A DNA stretch of 64,000 nt from Cheilinus undulatus. Lineage: Eukaryota > Chordata > Actinopteri > Labriformes > Labridae. Position 1 is the first letter of the stretch. Each line of letters opens with the position of its first letter. The stretch covers positions 41,295,398-41,359,397 of the forward strand of contig NC_054865.1 in the NCBI RefSeq assembly GCF_018320785.1, in the 5' to 3' direction. The notes under the pieces are model-generated. The model was given only the letters and a program-made list of their open reading frames with translations, had not been told where the DNA came from and did no database searches. A program made the translations under genes and the position numbers. Shown here one piece after another: positions 55,280-64,000 of this stretch.

Positions 55280-57957
55280 ACTTCATCAAAAACTGACCAA
55301 AGACTCTACCAAACCTGCCACACTGTCTGATAATTTCTGTGATATTATATTTGATATTTAAACATGGGTGATGTGAATGAATCATGAAGTCATTATCAGG
55401 GATGAATTGAGCCTTTTTGTATTGTATAAAACATGTTCTGTACTAATGTGACCGACGATATCTGTAGAAGAATGAGAATTTTTTTCATTAAATATTTCAC
55501 TTATTTAAAGTTTTCTATGGTAGACGTCTGTTTTACTCAGACTTACTCATATGTTGTGTTGAGAGGATAAGTGTTGATCTAGACCAGTGTTTCTCAGTTA
55601 TTTGGCCTTCAGGACTCACCACTGTCTCTTTATGAGAAATTATGACCGCCATCCTTAAAAATTTTTAACAACTCAAATTTATTGAACAACAAATGTCACA
55701 GTTTGGACCCTCAATGGAGCATCATGACTGAACAAAGAGATGAGACAGAAGAAACTTGTTCAGAAAGAACATCATTAATGGAGGATATGCATGCATACAT
55801 TTTTCTCATTTTTTCAAGGACAGCATAGAAGTTTGTTGATTTCACCATGATTTTTTAAATTATCTTGGAAAAACTAGCTTTGTTATTTGGAGAAAAGAAG
55901 ATAAATAGGTTGATGTCTTGAGAAAAATAAACTCTTGTTATCACAGGGAAACTTAAAAAATGTATGGATGCACTGTATGTCCACCTCAGGCTTCCGTCAG
56001 TCAAAGTTTTTGCCATATGTATTTTTCCTGGCACAAATTTGTTACCCACTTTTGGTCCTGACTCACTGTTCAGTGAGTTTCATCCTTTAAACCTCTTTAA
56101 GGTTACATACAAACTCCTTCCTATGTGAAGCATACACTCATTATTTGCTAAATTTTCCTATAATAATGAGCAGTTTTCATCCTTTTGTTGCAAAACCAAA
56201 AAACAAACACAAATATAGATTCAACTTGAATCATTACTGTGAAAAGCAGTAATAGCATGTCGTTGTTTGGCCTGTTGTTTTTCTCTCTAGATTGCCAGAA
56301 ATGTAAGAAAAGAAAACAAGCTTTGTCCGTTTGATACAATGAGATTAATCAATCAAACTCTTAAGAAAATATACTACAATGATTCATCACAAAAAAGGCG
56401 TTGTTATCTTTAGATAGTAATATATAATTTACTGGAAAAACCACTGGAAATGACTTATTACAAAGAAATGGGCCAAATATGATGTGACACATTTTTGTTC
56501 TGTATTTCTCTTGCAGACTGAATAAGATTGCCCCCCAGGATTTTCCTTTTTTTTTTTGGCCACATTCATTTTATCCACTGCCTTTAAAAGCCTTCTGGGG
56601 CCTGCTGCCAAGAAGCATCCCCACAGTATGATGCTGCCACCACCGTGCTTCACAGTGGAGATGGTGTGTTTGTGGTGATGTGCAGTGTTTGGAATCTGCT
56701 AAACATAGCGTCTTTTCTGATGGCCAGAAAACACCAGTTTGGTCTCATCAGACCAAAGAACTTTCTTCCACTTGATCATGAAGTCTCCCACATGCCTTTC
56801 AGTGAACTGTATTCAAGATTTCTAAGGTAGAAGTATGTTTGACTCAGACTTAATCATGGGTTGTATTGAGAGGATACGTTTTTTATGACAGTGGCTTTCT
56901 TGTTGACTGTCTCCCATTAAGCTTTGACTGGTGAAGAACCTGGTCAACAGTTTGCAGAGTCCCCCCCATCTCAGCTGCTGAAGCTTGTCATTCCTTCAGA
57001 GCAGTCATAGGTGTCTTGGTGGCCTCTCTCACTGTTCTCCTTCTTGCATGGTCACTCAGTCTGTGAGGACGGCCTGATCTAGGCTCATTTACACATGTGC
57101 CATATTTCTTCCATTTCGTGATGATGGATTTAACTGAATTTGGAGGGATTTTCAGTGTCTTGGAAATGTTTTGGTTCCATCTCCTGATTCATGCTTTTCA
57201 ATAACCTTTTCTCGGGGTTGCTTGAAGTGTTCTTTTATCCTTAATGGTAGCCAGGAATTCTAATTTACCAGTGACTGGACCTTCCAGACACAGGTGTCTG
57301 TATAGTACAATCACTTGAGACACATTCACTGTACTCAGGTGATCCCCTTTTCACTAATTGTGAGACTACTAGCACCAGTTGGCTGGACATTGAGCAAAAA
57401 ATATATTGAAAATGAGGGATTTATAAAAATCAATGAAAGGGTAAAACATCAGTGGGAGTGAATACTTCCTACGGGCACCGTATGGCTGTATGGGTTTTAG
57501 GGCTTTGGCACCTTATGCTCTTTATAAAAACACAAAAAAATATATTTCTACATTCACAGCTGATGCTTCTATCACTCACACCTCAGTCTATTTTAACCTG
57601 TTGGTTAAATTTATGTAATATAATTCTTCATCTTCACTCCTCGGCACCAGTTCAGCAGAGCAACACAGCACCTGTTGCTGTCCGTCGGTTTTACTGCATC
57701 AGAGAGAGAAGTCCAAGCATGCCCAGAAAGAACAAGACATGCAGGGTGGAGCTGAGGCTCATGGTGGTGGCGGAGGGGTGTTTGGACAAGAAATTCGTAA
57801 CTACTATATTTGTGTGTAATTTAAAACCATAGAAGGTGACGACTGGAGTCCTGCAGGAGATTTTGACCCAAATCTAGAGGACCAGAAAACAGGATTTGAG
57901 TGCTGAAGATTTAGTCCTTCGGGGTGTTCTCGCCCTCCTTCTTGGACTCCTTCAGAC
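55280..57957. other. intergenic stretch between ercc5 and the METTL21-type gene
   Basis: ATTAAA at 55488-55493 likely ends ercc5. AT-rich sequence without genes runs to 56540, starting near 55583 with a single hAT-like end (ccagtgtttctcag). A Tc1-like copy follows, then about 470 bases that should hold the promoter and 5' untranslated part of the next gene (57490-57957). Confidence 0.5.
56540..57487 (-). mobile_element. Tc1-like transposon copy, one end missing
   Basis: The right end carries GGGAGTGAATACTTCC and GGGCACCGTA, the usual inverted-repeat type of a widespread fish Tc1 family. On the minus strand a broken transposase frame includes MKHGGGSIILWGCF, the signature GGGSxMxWGCF block. 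The left terminus and the transposase end are absent at about 56540. Orientation is opposite to ercc5. Confidence 0.75.
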
Positions 57958-60348
<2,391 letters not shown>

Positions 60349-61620
60349 ACTGATACACTGAGAGAGAGTGTGAATTGAAGCCATCTTACCCAGTGGTGAA
60401 GTGGTGCCTGGAAAGGGGCTGTGCTCATAATGTAGACCAACATTTTAATGAACATCCAGCTAAGGCTAACTTTTGTTTCACCTAGAAATTAGTTTTCAGT
60501 GTTTGAACATTCTCACCTAACTTCTGCTGCTTCAGGCAGTAAAGATCACTGTGAAATTAACAAAGTGCATCAGATTTTATGATTGCCTATTGGCCCTCAG
60601 ACAATTATAAAATGATGCATTGTGAGTGAGCTATTTCATATCCCTCAACAGGGTTGGGGGTAAAGCATCAAAAACAGATGAACCAGCATACTCTGATTAC
60701 TTTTGTTTCCCTTTGCCATCCAAGAAGAGGGGATTTAGAAGTGGATAAACTCTACAGTGAATGAAAAATTGATGTAAATACTCCATAAAATGACATATGC
60801 TCATGCACTACACCACCACTGGTCATACTTGATGGGATTGTTTTAATTATTTTCATTTTTAATGTTTTTATTGATTCTGTGTACAAATTCTTCAATTAGA
60901 TTAATGAAAATAAAAATCTAAATTAAAATAAGTTTTTACTTTTAAATTTTCTACACTTTTGTAGGTACTTACCACAATATTTTAATTTGAAAAATAGCAA
61001 TAATGCAACATTTTACAACACACACAAACTACGAATTAAAACTGAATAACTCCCAAAAGTTTTCTTTCAGAACCCTTGCTTCAAATTACATTTTTTATTT
61101 ACTTAAATAAAATAGATAATCTAGGTATCTGGAAAAGTTTTCTTTCATTTTGGCATATAAGTACTGGGAATTAAATTTTGGACGATAACAAGCATGTTAC
61201 TGTCTTTATTATTGTTTTTAACTGTTTGTCCTTCATCTGCAGAGCCCCAGGTCTTGCTTGATTACACTGTTTGCATCCAAAGCACTGAAAATATTCACAA
61301 ACCAATGAAATTTGTGATGAATTTACTTATAATTTTCCCAAAAAGTACACAGCAAATGTACATTGGCAAAATGAGTCAGGGACTTGAAAAATAAGAATCC
61401 ATTGAAAGTTTATTGCCACCCACTAAGAAAGAATTGGGAAATTTCAAAACAAAATGTTTAATATGACTTCTTTATCAAGAAGTTACAACAAAATTTGAGA
61501 AAAATTTCCCTTTTTTTCCTCTCAAAAACAATACATTATATCATCTCAGAATTCTCAGGGTCAGGGACATTTAGAATAATTGTACTAAAACAGCCTCGTC
61601 ACAAAAATACTAATTTTTCA

Positions 61621-61665
61621 CAACAAAAAGAAAAAAGAAAAAAGAAAGAAAGAAAGAAAGAGAGA
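61621..61665 (+). repeat. (GAAA)n microsatellite
   Basis: AAAAGAAAAAAGAAAAAAG passes into about five perfect GAAA units and then a GAGA end. Confidence 0.85.
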
Positions 61666-62499
61666 TGGCCGCATTATCAAGGTGTTCCAGGCTAATTTGG
61701 GCAGGTTTTTCTTTTTTCTTAAATATGCTCCATCAGTACTGAAATGAATGACCTTTTTACTGTCAAATATCATTTAACTAAGGAAGTAAAGGTCAGAGAA
61801 TATTATTTGATATTTGAACTTTTACTCTCCCTTTTCTCATAATAAACTTTCCACAAGATGAACTTTTCTGGAATTCTTTTACTATTGTGTCAAATGGATA
61901 CTATTTATCTATTATTATGATTTTCAGTATACAAATCTTTTTTTACTTCTCATTAAGTATTGCATATTTTATTTTGTAGTATTGAATTTTTAAAACAGTT
62001 TGTTAAATATGAGTCTCATTTATTCTGTTACAGAGCTCTAAACACTTTTACCCTGAATCCCTGTTAACAGGCATAACATTTTTCAAGCGGTGGATGCCTG
62101 ACTGGAGTTTTACAAATGACAGCTCACTTGACTGCAGTGTGTCGCAGCATTATTCCTCCTTACTCCAACCCAATGAAGACCATGTACACTTATCATTCAG
62201 CATAACATTAAACATCTAAAGAGCTAAATATTAGTTAAGGAGCCAGGGAAAAGAGAGGGTGAATTTTTGCCCCAAATTTAGCAGGTAGAAAGTATATCCC
62301 TGGCATTTAGCTAAAACTTTACATCTCCATTGTTCATGATTTTTTCCCCATAAATCAGTCCTATTGGTCTTTACATCTGTCAGTGGGTTGTTTCAAATAT
62401 CAAACCCATGAAAAAGATGATGACAATGGCCATTCTGTATGTAATAATTTGAAAAATACAACTATTTTTTCCTTAATGCTTAGTCCCAGATTTTTCTGT

Positions 62500-62940
62500 G
62501 TGGGAAAGTGCGCTAACCTTGCAAAGCAGATGGACACGCCCGTTTCTTTGTTTTTCACTGGTGAATCCATCTTGCAAAGCTCCCATCTGAACCATTTGGG
62601 CCCGGTTAGAAAGTGACAGGACCAATCAGCGACGAGGGGCAGTACTTTCAGGCACAGCAGAGTCATGAGGTAAACAAGCAGCAGCAAGAGCTGGTGCAAT
62701 TATGGAGGAGGAGCTTAGCCATGGATGCTGCTAAAGCGCCAGTTTTATCAGGACTTGATGACATTTCTTTGTTAAAAAAGAACAAAGAACAGCAGAGTTT
62801 CTTTTCAAAAACACCAAAAGTGGAGTACTTATATGTCTATTGTCGCCATGTTATTCCTCAGTAGCTGCGCACGCGCAGCTCGATAGCAGCTACGTCATGT
62901 TTTGTTGCTCTGATTGGCCTGTAGAGACGTGACAGACAGA
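62500..62940 (+). repeat. dispersed repeat with RecQ-helicase-like start
   Basis: The frame from 62721 reads MDAAKAPVLSGLDDISLLKK, which resembles the N-terminus of RecQ-like helicase open frames that occur in many near-copies in fish genomes; it loses similarity within about 20 residues. Around it sit a CCAATCAG (62631-62638) and an inverted CTGATTGG (62910-62917), each next to ACAGG on the same side, plus a GC palindrome TGCGCACGCGCA and a TACGTCA. The set looks like a worn repeated unit with promoter-like or inverted-repeat ends. The link to RecQ is from memory and weak. Confidence 0.35.
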
Positions 62941-63029
62941 ACGTTCATTCAATAAAACTCGAAGTTTTTGTCAAATCCTCTGCCTTTTCCCAAACGTTTC
63001 CTATTGAAGCTTTCCCAGATGGATGTGTG

Positions 63030-63530
63030 AAACAAATCCAGCTGGCATGTCAGGTTACAAGTGCGCCAGGTGCCTGGAAAAGTGCAGCCATTCCCGTTCT
63101 CTTGAGCACATCAGACACATGGTCCTGCCAACGAAACCCAGAAATGCACTGAAGAGAAGCTGTCACAAGAGTCCAGCTGGCCCTTCTGGTTATCAGTCAG
63201 TGTCCAGGCCTCACAAGAGTAGTAAGACCACGAGGACCAAGGAAGGAAAGACTCTGGCTTTCATCAGCATGCTCAGAACCGGGAACACAACACTGTCTTG
63301 CTCCATCCAAGTCTGCAGTAAATCTCAGCCTTGCAGTTAGTGGATCAGTGAACTACACTGCCAAGGTAGGTGAGCTGTTCCACAACATCCACACTCAACA
63401 TTCAGACACAGATTACTGTCTCCCTCTGCAAAGATCACAGCATCATCAGCAAAGTCCGGATCAGTGATCTGGCTAAAGGACACTCCAGAGTTCACTGCCC
63501 CTGTTACCCACCCCATCATCCAGTCCATAC
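63030..63530 (-). mobile_element. non-LTR retrotransposon fragment
   Basis: On the minus strand, ITDPDFADDAVIFAEGDSNL holds the FADD catalytic block of a reverse transcriptase, after a GVSFSQ block. Further along, YCEAWTLTDNQKGQLDS stands where fish LINEs read YGCETWTL. Frames change between them and both ends are missing. It differs from the L2, L1-like and jockey-type fragments elsewhere in the window. Confidence 0.7.
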
Positions 63531-63639
63531 AGGTACCAAAGAATGTAGGGGGCTAAAACAACTATCAAAGAAAAGAGAAAGGGCTGTACATCAAACAGAA
63601 AACACCAGAGATACAAAGAAAATTTGCTGCGAACACAAG

Positions 63640-63880
63640 GAATGATGAACTGACACAGAAGGGCAGGAGCACACGGACTAAATACACACAAGGATAATAA
63701 GGCACAAAATAACACAGGAAGCACTAAAGCTAAACTTTGAAATACTATTAAGAAACACACAAGGAAAACAGGAACACACAGAGGGTTTAATGACAAAATC
63801 GTATGAGGAAACACTCTGGCTAAATGTGAGAATGTATTACAAAAACACACCCAACAAAGGAAACACAAGGAACCAAAATC
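63640..63880. repeat. low-complexity ACACAAGGA-rich stretch
   Basis: Irregular recurrences of ACACA, CACAAGG and AGGAAACAC run to near the window end. The long minus-strand open frame here is a by-product of the purine-rich composition: its protein is almost all L, F, V, C and S, with no domain. Confidence 0.5.
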
Positions 63881-64000
63881 AAAATTGTGTTCATGTTCTT
63901 ACCGAATCAGCACTAGATCCAGATCCAATCCAGGGTCAAACAGTTTCAAAAAATGTGCAAACTTTTTAGATTTTTTCATCAAATAAGACATCCTTGGATA

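Larger units (their letters stand above)
60349..64000. other. 3' flank of the METTL21-type gene, repeats to window end
   Basis: AATAAA at 60909-60914 is the likely poly(A) signal. 61000-62400 is AT-rich and unassigned except for a GAAA run (61621-61665). A RecQ-like relic, a LINE fragment and CA/AAGGA-rich low-complexity sequence follow. No intact host gene is seen. Confidence 0.5.

Noticed and set aside
63473-63868. 131-codon minus-strand frame rich in Leu, Phe and Cys
   Set aside because: A product of ACACAAGGA-rich low-complexity DNA. No signal-anchor pattern, domain or splice context supports a protein.

Overview
The window looks like nuclear DNA of a ray-finned (teleost) fish. The genes are split by short AT-rich introns. 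The repeats are typical of teleosts: L2 and L1-like LINEs, Tc1/mariner copies, and hAT and other small inverted-repeat elements. Several gene neighbourhoods match fish or general vertebrate order, for example ERCC5 followed by a METTL21-type methyltransferase. I saw no retroviral, LTR or Polinton element, no CRISPR array and no bacterial-style operon.

Layout. 1-8044 is gene-poor and repeat-rich: a hAT-type non-autonomous element at 2774-3653, an L2 fragment and an L1-like fragment. 8045-10333 (+) is a two-exon rhodopsin-family receptor of chemoattractant/prostanoid type, whose coding tail is repeated just after its stop codon. 14725-18664 (-) is the kinetochore gene cenpq in seven exons. A LINE fragment lies at 19440-20960. 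21558-26450 (-) is mrpl16 in five exons. After a repeat-filled gap, 30769-35720 (-) is txnl4b in three exons. Its 4.4-kb second intron holds an intronless proline-rich/coiled-coil gene (32480-34646) that I cannot name. 36281-37753 (+) is the single-exon trmt10c, head-to-head with txnl4b. 38905-42833 (-) is blzf1 (golgin-45) in six coding exons. 43943-55279 (+) is ercc5 (XPG nuclease) in fifteen coding exons. 57958-60348 (+) is a METTL21E/C-type lysine methyltransferase in five exons. The last 3.6 kb is repeats.

The genes are housekeeping genes of different pathways: mitochondrial translation and tRNA processing (mrpl16, trmt10c), splicing (txnl4b), kinetochore (cenpq), Golgi structure (blzf1) and DNA repair (ercc5). 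I see no joint pathway, only shared or closely spaced promoters (txnl4b/trmt10c, and blzf1/ercc5). Gene models were built by hand from reading frames, splice sites and remembered family sequences. Exon ends are checked for phase, but no alignment was run.

The points most worth a second look are the nested coiled-coil gene with ten 42-bp repeats and three frame breaks; an 81-base AT-AC (U12-type) intron in ercc5 and a second likely U12 intron in the same gene; a Tc1 relic that supplies the pyrimidine tract of ercc5 exon 10; the early stop in cenpq; and the duplicated 3' tail of the receptor gene.
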